From Acanthochromis polyacanthus (taxonomy: Eukaryota; Chordata; Actinopteri; Pomacentridae), in assembly GCF_021347895.1 (NCBI RefSeq), contig NC_067124.1:23116521-23180520 (forward strand): DNA of 64,000 nt, in the 5' to 3' direction. Below are positions 38,747 to 51,292 of this stretch, piece after piece. The position numbers were made by a program, and so were the translations under genes. A model generated the notes under the pieces. It had not been told where the DNA came from and made no database searches. It saw only the letters and a program-made list of their open reading frames with translations. Each line of letters opens with the position of its first letter. The stretch's first letter is position 1.

Positions 38747-40342
38747 CGTATTTCTCGCTGCGCAGCACCCCGAGCGGCGTCTACTCTTTATTATGTCTAT
38801 GATTCCACCTACAAAGTCCTCGCACATCCACCTTAAAGGAACATTCCACCATAAATCCCTGGACATGCACCTAAAATGTTGGTTTAACCGAGTCTTCCAT
38901 CCAAAAACTTCAGAGACCTGAGGGGCTGCTTTAAATAAATATTCCACCTAAAATCTCATCTAAGGCAGTATGTGTAGCAGCTTCAGCTTGTGCTTCATCA
39001 TATTATCTCATTCGACATCTGTGTGGAATTCTGTGATACTAAGCTTCTAAATTTTTAAATTATGGACAAAAACTTGTTTTGTGAGATCAATTTCTTCAGT
39101 TCATTGTTACATCAGAGTGAGCTCTTTTGTCCCACATTTGAAGACTCTTGAACAAGCTTGATGTGATATTTATTTTTGTGCGTGTGCAGATGAAAAGCTT
39201 GACAGATTTGATAATTTCTCGGTGCTCCTTAAAGTTCAAACTGTCTGCCGGATCATTTTGAGTGGCAGATAGTCAAAGCAAGTGCTAGCCATTAGTAAGC
39301 AGATAATGGAGGATAATAGCAATAATTATGGTGGTTATTTTACAATTATACTAATCTTACATTACAACAGTGGTGGATGCTAAAACTCCAGGTCAGACTG
39401 GCTCTGGTCACAGCCAGAAATTATAAAGTTTTAATTCATTTAAGATTGGATGTACTTTGTATTATCTAACACTGTACTTTTCACAGCATGGAAGGAAATT
39501 TCCTGTGAATATTTATGGTTCTGGGGATGATACAAGATTGGGCTTATTCCAGAAAGTTTCCTTTTCAGGACAAGCTTCCTCCTAAATGTGGAGTCTGTGA
39601 TTCTGAAGAACGATTGTTGACATTTATGTAGTTGGTGTGTCAGATTTACTGTCTCTTTCACTCCCACTGCCCCCTTTAATTCCTCCTTACACCTGGTTTT
39701 TGCATGAACGTAAATGTGTGTGAACACCAGATTTTTAAACATGTAATATACAGTGATATGACAGTGAGACAACAATCAGCTACTTGTGTCTTTCTTCTGT
39801 GGATTTATTAATAAAATAAGAAATGATTTGCTAATAACTTCACCATATCAACATGAAAAGTCAATGATATGTCACATTGTTCAATTTGTTTTTCAAGGTC
39901 AGAGTAAAGAGTCAGTTATAGCAGCTTTAAATGACCCAAAAATGATTTAAACAGTTATATAATTATAAGATTTTTAGATTTATTTTTTTAAACTTCTTGT
40001 TTCTCGGGATCATAAATACCAATTTTATTAACAGTTGAATTTACTGAACTGAAATAAATGAGGATGTCTTTATGGCACTATTATTCTTGATAATACCCAT
40101 AAAATGTAATAATATATAACTGAGATTATTATTGTCCTTATTGCCTTCATTTGACAGTGGCACAGCAAGGATCAGAGGAATGTAGAGGATAATTCCAGAA
40201 ATGGCTTTTACAGTTTGTTCTGTCGTCATTTTTTGTTTGCTTTAGCATTCCCATTATTATGATAAATTTGCGATATGCGTTAATATGTGCTAATAATTGC
40301 TAAATAAACAAAGCAGCTGTGAAAATTTATTTATTAAGTTAT

Positions 40343-40392
40343 TGAATTTCCCTTTGGGGATTAATAAAGTCATTGTATTGTATTGTATTGTA
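40343..40392 (+). mobile_element. non-LTR retrotransposon 3' tail
   Basis: GAATTTCCCTTTGGGGATTA followed by ATAAAGT and a (TTGTA)n tail. This is the characteristic 3' end of several fish LINE families, here severely 5'-truncated. Confidence 0.6.
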
Positions 40393-41744
40393 AAAGGAGA
40401 ATTTGATGCTTCAGGGAGACCAGCACCAACACCTTGGTTGTTTCTAGATTCAATATTTCTCGGGAAACATTGCGTCTAAATTGATCCGGCTCAGGCAGAC
40501 ATGTTGTTCCCTCATGTCTCTAGTATAAGGCCTTGACTTTCATTATCTTCAAATGCATCAGGGAATTCTTTTTATTGAATGTGGTCACAACGTTTGAACA
40601 TCTAAAGCAAAAACTGTTGATTTAGTTTAAAAAAAAGTGTAGTCAAAGAGAAAAGAGGAAAATCACATTTTATTTTCTGTAAACAGTGAAGTACAGCCGG
40701 TTCAACCCTGAAGTCCAGTTTATCTCTAAAATGGAGAATAAATGGCCATGTTCCTTCCACTTTCTTCAAATGGATTAGTGAAGTGCTGCTGCTGCACCGA
40801 GTCGTCATTGGCACGTAGGAGGCAAGGAATACAGACACTTTGTGATTAGAAATATCATCGTATTGCACAAAGAACTATAATTACATTGCTGTTTTTTGAG
40901 AGCCAGCAGCTTGGAAGGACTTCTTGTAGACATCCAATAAAAGCCCAGTTAATTTTCTTGTAGATACTCTTCTTCAGGGCTGCAGATAGCTACTGCTTTG
41001 AATATTTCTGACTATTATTATTAGATTTTTTTTCTTCTTCACAGATTAAGTGTGGAATTGAGGAAGTCTGTCTCGGATCAAGTGCTGCATACTGAACTGT
41101 TCAGGGCAAATACTTGTACAACCCTTGATAGTGTGTCACCGTTGAAAGATGAAACATACTTTTCCTATTGTCAAGTAAAAGTTTGTAAAAGGACAAATTG
41201 TAAAATCACATTCATGTAAAATTTTGTCTAACTCCTGCTCACTCTAGCACCTCCAGAGTTGCTTGTTTTCTGTGTTGGCAGCTGTGGTCCAAAGATTTCT
41301 CCTACTAAAATCAAAATGCAGACAAAAATGTAGTTTCAAGTGATATTTAACTTTACAAAAATATAACACAATGCATTCATATGAAAACTGGTGTCCACTC
41401 CTGCAAAAGCAACTTTAAAAAAACAAAAAAAAATGCAATTTAGAATGTGAATTTAAACTGAGATCGTCAAAGTCGGAGGATAGATAATGAGTGTTATTGT
41501 GGTGGCTGGCTGTGATTTCTGCAGGGAACATTTTAGATTACTCTAAAGCAATGTTGATGATACGAGTCTGAAATTACAGTCTGCTTAAAAGCTGTTAGAT
41601 AAGCACTTACTAGCCACCCAGCGCAGCTCTCTACTTCACACGCTGCAGAAAAGAGTCTAATCAGGGGCTCATTCAGACACGAGCTTGATGCACACAGCCT
41701 CTTTTTTTGTTGTGTTTTTGCAGCGCTAGTCACTTTCCAAGCCC

Positions 41745-41835
41745 TTGGAAGGCTGAGTGGTTAAGGCACACTTACTTTAAAATGATGACAGTCCTCACCA
41801 AGTCCACTTTTCTCAGTTTGACCCCAGTTCAATAA
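41745..41835 (+). other. possible tRNA-Ser/Leu-like pseudogene or SINE head
   Basis: GGCTGAGTGGTTAAGGCAC (41751-41769) closely resembles the 5' half and A box of a class II tRNA (Ser/Leu type, GGCCGAGTGGTTAAGGC). About 60 bp on, CCCAGTTCAATAA is a poor B box. There is no intact cloverleaf, so not a functional tRNA. Confidence 0.35.
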
Positions 41836-44397
41836 AATAGTGGCCTCTTCTCCAGTTGGTTTTTCCTGCACTTCTGGACCCAAGGAACAAAAATAATTTG
41901 CTGTTCCACTTTATTTCACTTTATTGGTGCCACTTAGAGATGGAATCTGTGTGGGATTTATGGGGGGAAATGCAATATATGTGTGCTCCTGTTTCTAAAT
42001 TTCCACCTAAAATTCAGTTATATCACCGTTGCATCCAACTCAGTCAAATTGTAGCTAAAATATACATACCGGTCTGACAGTAAAACATTAAAAGACACAA
42101 GAAAAAATGTGTCTGTGGTCCCTCTAGCAATCTAATTTCCATCATCTGATAGTATAAAAACAGCACAGACAAAACAAGAATTTGGTCTGTTGCAAAAATA
42201 TACAAACAGAAATGTAATGATTTTAAAATGTAAAAATAATTCTCGAAATGATGCTAAATCTGTTTTTTCTTTGTTGTCATTATGTGCTTTTATAATTCCT
42301 GCTCTAATGGCCTATTCTGTTTTCTCAATTTAAGAAGTTTTGCCCTTAAATTACTAAGAACCGCACAGATAAAGTTAAATTTAGAGTAATTTAGCTGTTA
42401 ACTTGAGTCTAACATGAGCTAAAATATTAAAGAAATGTCATTAAGTTTTTCTACTCTCTGCAGGCCTGATCTGATGCTGTAGACTATGTGCTGTTTATCA
42501 GAGCATAACTTTAAAGCTACATTGTGAAATTCTTGTCTCCTCGTGCTGGCAGTTCGAGTAATTACACAAACCGGTCCTTTCTCTGAACAAAGTTACTTTT
42601 ATCTGCAGCATCAGAAACTTTTACTGGACGCTTACTGGGTTTTTCCACCACACTCTTAGTTGCGGTGGCTACTTGGTCACTTTCACTATGGTTACTTATT
42701 GACAAGATGCATTGCAGTTAGTGTACAAACTTAAGCTCAAGGACCCTCTCTGATGTCTTAGAACTTATAGTTGCTTGTAGAAAGCGTCTCTTCCACAAAA
42801 ACTTGCATTTGAGGACTGGTTCAGAGCGCTGGACTAACTTTTTGCACTGGCTGCACTAGCTTTTTCATTTAGGAGCACCAGCGCATACATAAGTCCCACT
42901 CAAAAATGTTATTAAACTTTTTTGTTATTTTCCATACACACTGATAATTTTATTTAAATGACTGTAAACAGAAATAAAAGTGCAGATAAAATTTTAATTT
43001 AGCCCGTTCTTTTTCGGTGATCTGGGAAAGGAAGTAAAAAGTTGGTCCTCTTTGGCTAGGTTAATATAAGCTGTGTTTCATTTCTGACCCTCCACTTATT
43101 GCTTTTGTTTAACATTTTATTTTGGAACATCAATGCTCTGGTAGCTAAAGCAATGTTCCTGTGGTTTTTAGTGGTACAGCGTGACTGATGTACATGCTGA
43201 CACTCATGGAGTTTATCGGGGAGAGAATAACCCAGGAGCTAAAATATACAAATGTCTCTAAAATTCCTTACATGCATAGTTGGTAGACACTAGAAACTAC
43301 TGCTGTTGCCTAAAACCAGTCATGCATTGAGATACGCTATGAGTTGGTGGACACAGAGAAGCCTCTAGTCCCCACTTAGTTACTCCAGCGCAAAGCTCTG
43401 TGTGACCAAAAGTTGGTTTGAAAACAGTAAAATGAAATGTCATTTTGTTTTGACGCAGAGTTCTGGTGCAGCAACTTGAGACAAAATTTAGCTTTTGATA
43501 AATGAAAATCCATTTGTATACCTTAAAGTATCGACACAAGCTTCATACCGAATACCCATCCCTGGAGACTAAATTAAACAACTACTTGTTTGTCAGAAAA
43601 TGAATTTCAGGAAGCAATGACAGAGCAAACAGTTGTGTCACAGATGACTTCATTTTGGTAATGCAGGAAAGCTTTATCTCGCTGCATTCTAACACACTTC
43701 CTGCAAGTTTATTTAAAAAAAAAAGCAAAGTGAAAATAAATCGCTCATCTGCTGGTATGATGTTGGAAAGTGGTCAGCAGCGATGTGAGGCTTGTGCGAT
43801 TTGTAGCAGATGGAATCAAATACGGTTAAGAATAGATTTGTGGTTCATTAAATTTAAATTGTCGGTCATTCCCATCCTCCTCAGTGAGCCATGATTTACC
43901 TCGCTAAGGGAGGCAGATTTCTTTTTAAATTCCACAAATAGACGCTGTGGTGCTTTGGAGGCTTTCTTTTAAAGGCATCACAGATCAGAAAATAGGCTTG
44001 ACTCATTCAAATTACTCAGGGACGATCTGTTTTAATGATGGCATCATCTTTAGGCCACGGAAGAGTTCAGGCTCACAGCTCACTGTTCTGTCAGTCAATA
44101 TAATTACTGCCTCGTCCTCATTTTTTCTAACATACAGACATGGAGTCGAGTGTCAGAAGTGCTTTTCAGAGTTTTCTTTTCTTTAGTTCTTGTCCTTGGT
44201 CTGCTTTTTAATACAACCTGGGAAACAAAGCAGTTTGTTCCTACAGAAACTGAAATGTATTTTGCTAAGAAAGTAATGTATCTCCAAGGTTTTTTTCTTT
44301 GAACAGTAGCATTCAAAGTGTCATGATGGACAGGTGTATAGGAGAACAAACAGAAGACGCTACTGAACTCTCACAATAAATTCAGGTGAATGGATAT

Positions 44398-44708
44398 TAG
44401 TGTCTACGGACCTGTATCCGTAGCCCACAGACTACGGATACGGCACTTTCCATTTGCCAGACAGATACGGACCCGTACGCGAGTCTCGCGAGTCAAGAAG
44501 CTGCTAACCACTGCAAACTGTTGAAAGGTAAGCAAAGGTTAAGGTTAGGGTAAGTGTTAGGGTCAGGTTTAGGGTCCGTACCTGTAATACTGATGCTACA
44601 GGTCCGTACCGCTAGCGTCTACCGGGAGTCACGTGACCAGATCTGATTGGCAAATGGCAAGTGCCATATCCGTAGTCCACAGGCTACGGGTACGGGTCCG
44701 TACCTCTA
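44398..44708. mobile_element. foldback MITE with TACGGACC termini
   Basis: The left end TGTCTACGGACCTGTATCCG pairs with the right end, in reverse complement AGAGGTACGGACCCGTACCC. Both continue into hairpin-forming ATCCGTAG...CTACGGAT segments and a shared GCACTT(T/G)CCATTTGCCA block. The interior holds TTAGGG-like repeats (about 44540-44576), and the end motif GGTCCGTACC recurs internally at about 44574 and 44602. No transposase. Target duplication not resolved. Confidence 0.7.
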
Positions 44709-44954
44709 GCAACAACCTTATTGAAAAGCAATGACAAGTACAAGGTCACTGTCTTCCTTTTCCAGCACTGTCATTACCTAACTGAAGATGCAACTGTAAC
44801 CCTTATTTTGCAGCGACAGTTTCTGTGGCTGGACAATGTTTCTGAGAGTCAGTAACATTGGTGCATATGTGACGGAAGAGATCCAAATGGATGACATGAG
44901 GTTTAACATGCTTCAGAAACAATTACCTGTTAGTTTGATGCTGCCTCATACATA

Positions 44955-46500
44955 CGCTATATTGCCAAAAGTATTCACTCACCTAGGCTAATCGTATCAC
45001 AGTTCCACACTGGAATTCACTGAGCTCCTGTATAGGCCCACTCACACAGCGGGCCTACACAAATCAAAAACTAAACCTAATTTGAATTAAGCCACCGTCC
45101 CCACCAAAGTGATCTATTTGTGTTAGAACACACTCCTCCTGGCTCTGCTTTCTCATGTGGGGAATGTTCTCTGGAAGTACCACCTGTGACACGTTACTGG
45201 ATCTTCTCTACACTGTCAGAACAATGATGTTTCAGCTCGTGTTTCATTTTGGGCAGACGAAGAAGTCACAGGGAGCCAAGTTGGGGAAATAGGGCGAGTG
45301 GGGAGCGGCAATTGTGTTGCTATGGCTGAAAAACCTGCAGTCAATCACACATTGGAGCACGAGTGTATCATCGCGCCACAGTTCAAGTAATTAGTACTGA
45401 ACGTTCTTCCTAAGACACCTCAGGATAATACAATAGAACTCTTCACAGTTTACAACCATATGAATGTTACGCATTCTCCTGTGTGTGCCTGACCTGGCAC
45501 ACTTTCTCCGGTCTTGGAGACTACCGGCTGTTCCTCTCCAAAGATCGTTGTTTGGCCTCTCGCTCATAGCAGTCAAACCATCTTTTGTCGCCAGTGATGA
45601 TCTTCCACTCAAACTTAAGCTCTTCCCAGCTGCTTACTGACAGAATATGATGTTTGATCTCATCTCCAGTTTGAGGTTCAGAGAGAACACGTCCTGATGT
45701 TGATAACGCGAGGTCTTTCAGCATCCTTACCCTTTACAGCTTGCATCTGTTGCGTGTACAGTTATTGTGAAGTGCTCCATGTACGTGCACCATAAACAGT
45801 CTCTACTGTTCTTACTTTGTATTTTTTGTGACTATTTCTGATCCCTTCTTTTCTTGGTGATTTCTCCTCTCGCAAGAGATTGATGGTTTGTTTTTGTTGA
45901 TGAAGACTCATTGGATAGATAGGTGTTGAGCTAAATGTTGCTGTTATTGTCATTTTTGTGTATCATGCTTAGTAGGACCACTGAGTCCGTGTTTATCCGC
46001 CTGTCAATCATTTAACTGTTTTGTTTTGTTCTATTTTCTTTTTACCTCGGAAAAATTGTTTGAAAACCTGCCACAAAAATCCAGATTCAGTCAGTATTTG
46101 AACTATAGGTTAAAATCAGCTCACACCAAGATTATTTTTCCATTGCTTGGATTTTCAACAATCTCCTCCACATCTGAACTCATCAGAGCGACAGATAACG
46201 CTTACATTTTCTATAATCAAAGCTGGCTACAACGTTAAATGTGGTCATTTTGTTGCTGAAGACCCAGCTGGTAATTTCTTAGTATTTAATAGTTGTACTT
46301 GTTTAATTAGTTCTATTTTTTTCTAAAAGCTTCCCATGTGAAAGATGCCATTTTTGCCATTATGAGAACAACACAAGAGGAACAAACACAAGTAAATACA
46401 TTTAAAAAAACTGCTTTTAATGTTTTCAGACCTGTGAAATGTGTTTCAAAACGAAAATAATTTCTCAGTACTTTGTGAATAATTCTTTTGACTGATAGCG
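44955..46500 (-). mobile_element. mariner-type transposon relic with TA duplication
   Basis: Terminal inverted repeats CGCTATATTGCCAAAAGTAT (left) and, in reverse complement, CGCTATCAGTCAAAAGAATT (right) are each flanked by TA (44953-44954 and 46501-46502). The 1546-bp length fits an autonomous mariner. A broken transposase lies inside on the minus strand. Confidence 0.8.
45240..45960 (-). pseudogene. mariner DD34D transposase pseudogene
   Basis: Minus-strand fragments in different frames carry the mariner catalytic landmarks. ITGDKRWFDCYERE contains the first Asp (codon 45587-45589). WRDDTL contains the second (45370-45372). YFPNLAPCDFF contains the third (45265-45267). The second and third Asp codons are 35 codons apart, so 34 residues lie between them, exactly the DD34D spacing. 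At least one frameshift separates the first from the second, and in-frame stops occur (for example after NVQY near 45388 and just after the third Asp block). The N-terminal DNA-binding part is poorly recognisable. Inactive relic. Confidence 0.75.
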
Positions 46501-47274
46501 TAATTAAAAGAAGCTTTAGATGTGCTGCTGCCTCCTAAATAGGCGTCGAGTTTTAATTAAATGATTGAGCAGAACGTCTCCTCTGCCCACACCCAGAGCT
46601 GATCTTTCCCGACACTTGTACACCTTTTATGTCTGTCCTCCGCTCTTCTCCTCTTACAGCTCCGTTGTTGTTCCAGCCACCAGCTTCTGTATCTAGTTTA
46701 CAGAAATAAATTGATTTTTTGCTTATTAGTAATGCAAGGAATTCTGCCACATTCCCTGTATTTATTGCTTGACAGTTGGCTAAATTTGGGTTTGACTGAA
46801 ACACAAGAGTCAAAAATAATTCGCCTCGCATTATAAAGATTTGTTTTTTAGCAGAAAACGTAGACATTAAATCACATTTTGTGACCGCTTGTCACTGAGC
46901 TGTCGGCTTGATATTGTAAATATCTGAAAACTGTTCACCTCCTGCTTCCTCCATCAGCTCCATGATCTTCGTTTAGTACAGTGACTCTGTAATTATGTTG
47001 CGTTGTAGGGAGAGCAATCACTTAAAGGTGTGCTGTTCAAAACTAAGTTGGAAAAGACTGCGGTTGATGATGGTTTATTTTTAGCCGTGCTAGCAGCAAG
47101 ACTCTAGAGATGATATAAGCCAGTCAGCCCTCCACTTCAGTTCAGATAAAATGAAACATCTAGTAGATTAAATTTAGACATTCGTACTCCCTGAAGGATG
47201 AACTGTCGTCGCTTAGGTGATACGCTCACTGTTCCACTAGATTGACATCTCAATTTATTATTTTTTTAAAGTAA

Positions 47275-47645
47275 AATGTCTCAAAAACTATTGGACAAAT
47301 TGCGATAAACTAACAAAACTAATATCAATTGTAGATTAATCTGTTGATTGTTTTCTCCATTAGTTGTTTGGTCTGTAAAATGTCACAATCTTGGCACCAG
47401 ATTAAATCCTCAAAGACTCCTCGTTTTGTCCACAACCCAAAGATGATTAATTTCCTGTCATGAAGGAGTAAAGAAACAGGAAGTTATTCAAAACTAGAAA
47501 GCTGAAATCAAATACATTTTGAATTTTTGTCCCCCTTTCCTTTTTTTCTCATTTGTCATTACTCAAACCAACAATTATTTATCAGAATCATTTGACGCTG
47601 TTTTAATATTTGACAAATATTTGATCAGTTGTTGCAGTTTTACAG
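47275..47645. mobile_element. hAT MITE (ATTAATCGATTAAT-type), diverged
   Basis: Contains GATTAATCTGTTGATTGTTT, GTTTGGTCTGTAAAATGTCA, TTTTGTCCACAACCCAAAGA and, at the far end, CAACAATTATTTATC and GTTGTTGCAGTTTTAC. These blocks occur in this order in the common fish hAT MITE with GGGCTGCAACTAA termini. This is the best-preserved of the diverged copies in the window. Confidence 0.65.
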
Positions 47646-50600
47646 AAAATATGTTATAGACACTTATGATCCACAAAGGAGCTGCAGACTTTTTATCATC
47701 TCTTTGTCCACTACTGGCTTATCACTTATCTGCAAATATCTTACTTATTATTTCCATTTCCTTGTTATTGATTGTTATTTCTTCTTTTTTAAATTATTCT
47801 GTTTGTATGATCAATAATTCCAAATACCGAATAATCCTAACTCTCTCTCGGCTTGTTGATTTTACCCTTAAAAATTCAGCTCAGTGTGTAAAAGTCTTTT
47901 TTCCCCCATAAAAATAATCCCTTCCTGCCTTTTAAATGTTCCCTTCACAACCAAGATATACCTCATTAATCATTTCGCTTTAGAGATGTTGCTTGGTGGA
48001 TATTATGTCCTTCCTCCAGACTCGCCCATTGTTGCTGTAGGATTTATTATTATCCATTTAACTATCGTACATCCCCATTTATCCTTATCTCAGGTATCAT
48101 TTCAGAAGCCTTTCAGGGCTGAAGATAATGAGGATTTTCAATTTTCACGAAGTCACGGCCTATTTTTGTCATTAAAATGAGGGTTGGTTGCTGTGTGAAT
48201 GTCGAGAAAACATCTGTCCCAAGTTCCTAGAGCCTAAGATGACATCTCCAAATGTCTGGTCCAAACATATGTAACAGGAAAGCAGCAAATCAGCACATTT
48301 GAGGAGCTGGAGAAAAGGAGTTTTACTGTTTGCTGTCAAATATTTAGTAGAAGCTTCAAAGGGAGAATGAAAAAAAAAACAACTGTAAAATGGAATAGGA
48401 TCCTCTCAGTCTCTGAAGCCTGTTGCAGTCCCAGCAGTCATTATGATCCTTTACACTTTCCAGCCTGAAACGGGTTTAGGTATACAGTCACAGACAGGCA
48501 AAAAGAAAAAAAAAAGTCTGGTGTATACAGCTGTGATGATCTGAGAACAGTAACTAGTAGCTTGGAAACTGCAGCAGAGAAGGATGTGTATTAAACTGTA
48601 TGCTCTTCCGGCCAGCATCATCTGGATGCTGAAAGGAAACCAAGGTCAGGGTGAAAAAAAACTCTGCTGTGAATGAGCAGAGCTGCAGCTCTTTCAGAAA
48701 TCTTTGACTTTGTTGATGCTCTGCTCGGTCTCTGGGTGGGTTGGTTTTCATTCACCGTTTCATCAGTAATAATTTAATCACAGCTGTCCGGATGTCCGTC
48801 ACAACAGGATATTCTTATAGAGGCATAATTTACACCGGAAATAAACTTGTTCCTGTCAATCTTTAAACAAACTCCACAGTTTTAGTTTGATGTATCAGGA
48901 TTTTTTCCTAATAGGAATCTTTAGAGGTTTTAAACAGCACCAAAGCCTTTTTTTTAAATTGTCAATTTAATAACATAGACTCCTTGCAATTACTGCACAC
49001 TGACCAATCATGAATGCCATCGTGGATATTAACCATAAATGCCCCCTGAGCTGGGACGAAGCCCTGTGTACTCCTTAAAATCTGTGTAAACTCTGTCTCC
49101 TTTCTGTCTAGATAAGAAAATCAAGCTCACAAGTAGCAGCAGCAAGTGCTTTGTAAGCAGATCTACCACCTGCGATTAGCTTACACTCACATTTAAGGAA
49201 ATATCTGGCTGGTTTTATCATCTCATCTAAATTGTTACAACATGGTGAGATAAACTGCAGGCCTTGGAGCGGGGCAGGTACGATCCCTTGTATCCAGACA
49301 GCTGAACTATGACTGAAAGTGATTCTTTTATTCAGAAGGTAATGGCACACACTTAATCATCAGGGACAATACACTTTACTGATGACGCATTACTGAGCAA
49401 AAGCATGCCAAATTTAGCTCAAAATGTAGTTTCATTCTGGGATTTGTTTTGAGAGTAATTGCAAATTTTAAAAAGTTGACAAGAGAATAAAATGTCAGAA
49501 AGTGGACTGGGAACAAATGAAGTGTGATTTCAGCTCTAACAGTTGTCTATTTGCCTTTCCTCTTAGCAACTGGAGTGATTTTCTGATTCAAGACCTGCAG
49601 GAAGTGTGGCTGGGGGCAGCAGTCAGAAAAAGGTACACGTTTCAATGAATCACTGTCTAAATTTAGTAACTAATTTGTACTGCTCCAAATGTTTGTCTCA
49701 GGTTAGTAACGGTAGCCTCAAACTTTCCAGTGCGTTCTATCGAAGCTTCCACTTGTGCCACTAAATTACTCCTATCACTTCATTCTCAGTTTAGTTTCAT
49801 TCATCAGATCCAAAAACGGTACAAATGATTTGGGATTTTCAACAATTCTTGATCTAATTGTGTGTACTGTTAGGTTCATTTAGGAAAATTAATCACATCT
49901 AAGCTTAAAATGATTAAAGTTTAGAACATTTCATCAGAAGTGTAATTTTATTCTACATTGCTTCTTTAAAAAATTGCCAAGAATAAGCAGCGGGCACCAG
50001 ATCCTGAAAGAAAACAAAGAACTCTTCTCAGCACAACTAAAAAACCCTTGACTGGTCCATTTGAACCGGACAGCCACACAGCAAAATTCAGGGCCGCTGC
50101 AGGCTGTGTTCACACAATGTTCACTCAGTGTTTCTTTTTCGCTCCTTAGAGAGGTGAGAAACAGCTCTACTAGGACTTTAATAGAGGCAGTTTCTACAAA
50201 GGAAATGGCTCCAAGTTGGGTTACTTGGGTCAGTACATGAAAATGGGAAATGATTAGACTGTAGAATCATTTGACCAAAAATGATAGAGTGAAATAGGAC
50301 GACGCAGTTCTCATTGGCTAAAGAGCTCTGTTTGGTTTTTGATGAGATTTATATGCTCTAAGCTAACAGGAGGTATTTATTGTAACTTTACTACAATTAA
50401 TCAATAAATCAAATTCTGTCAAACTAACCCAACCTTAATGTCGTGGATCCTGACTAGTGATGAGTCGGGTTTTCAACCACAACCCAAAGACAATCTTCAG
50501 TTCAGGAGCCTGCCGTCTCCAAGACTAAAGTAGGTGAACCAGGTGCATGTTAACGTGCTCTCGAGGTTGCAGACCTTTTATTTGTGAAGAAAGGCGCAAC

Positions 50601-50995
50601 ACAAATATGTGTTCTAATACAAAAACCAGCAATCATCTGCATTCATTTGTATTTAAATGCGATTAGTAACCAGGAATACTTTTGACCTCAATCCAACAGC
50701 AGTTTATCTGTAATTCATAAATGGTCTGTTTTGATTTTTATGAAACAAATTTCCATTTTTTTCAATCTATTTGTTTTACTTTTACAGAAATGCTGACAGT
50801 ACTGATAACTAACTACTCAGGACAGATTTCAAGTCACTACATCAGAAAGTGATGAGTGTTTCTGTTGTTTGCCTTTGGCCAGCACTAGTTTCAGTGTTTC
50901 TTTTGTTGTTGTTTTTTTTTTTTTTTTTTTTACTTTTTTTTTACTGACCTGCATCAGTTTGTGGATCAGTTCCTCAGTAATTACATGAGCTCATT
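47646..50995. other. intergenic flank downstream of wdr73
   Basis: No gene recognised. A T-rich run at 50911-50943 reads as poly(A)-like on the minus strand, about 90-120 nt downstream of the wdr73 stop. Backup AATAAA signals for wdr73 occur on the minus strand near 50578 and 50374. Confidence 0.4.
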
Positions 50996-51025
50996 TCATT
51001 GTCCTTCCCTCAGGTAAACTGGATC

Positions 51026-51031
51026 TTTATT
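51026..51031 (-). terminator. wdr73: AATAAA overlapping the wdr73 stop codon
   Basis: On the minus strand the coding end reads AGAACATAATAAAGATCC. The TAA stop (51032-51030) overlaps the hexamer AATAAA (51031-51026). If used, cleavage would fall about 10-30 nt downstream and leave an extremely short 3' UTR. Confidence 0.5.
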
Positions 51032-51292
51032 ATGTTCTTGGTATTGGACTGCCAGCAGCTGATTGTTCTGGGTCCACCCAGTCCCAGACATGGACAGAGC
51101 CATCCGAAGCTGCAGAAAGCAGCGTCCGTGGCCGCTCAGGATGCCAGATGTGGGCGGTGGTAAAGACGGGGACGCTGTCATCAGTCTGTTGTGACGAAAC
51201 CACATGACCACGATGCTGAAACAGTGGCTGACGTTCCTGCAGCTCCATACTCCAGCCACATGTGGTGTAGATCTGAACAACCCCACCGAAAC
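51030..51292 (-). CDS. wdr73: wdr73 coding exon 8 (terminal)
   Basis: Acceptor CCTCTCTGCCAG; encodes the most conserved C-terminal blade (LFQHRGH, FTTAHIWHPERPRTLLSAAS, VHVWDWVDP), then a short fish-type extension to TAA. Confidence 0.96.

Larger units (their letters stand above)
38003..44397. other. intergenic, mostly unremarkable
   Basis: Apart from the YY1-like patch (38735), the LINE tail (40343), the tRNA-like segment (41745) and a short (TTA)n run near 38536-38555, I see no gene, splice-supported exon or recognisable element. Open frames are at most 111 codons and featureless. Confidence 0.45.

Noticed and set aside
41745..41835. Functional tRNA-Ser/Leu gene
   Set aside because: Only the A-box half is convincing; the B box and acceptor stem pairing fail.
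44540..44580. Interstitial telomere repeat
   Set aside because: The TTAGGG-like units are few, imperfect and contained within a foldback mobile element.
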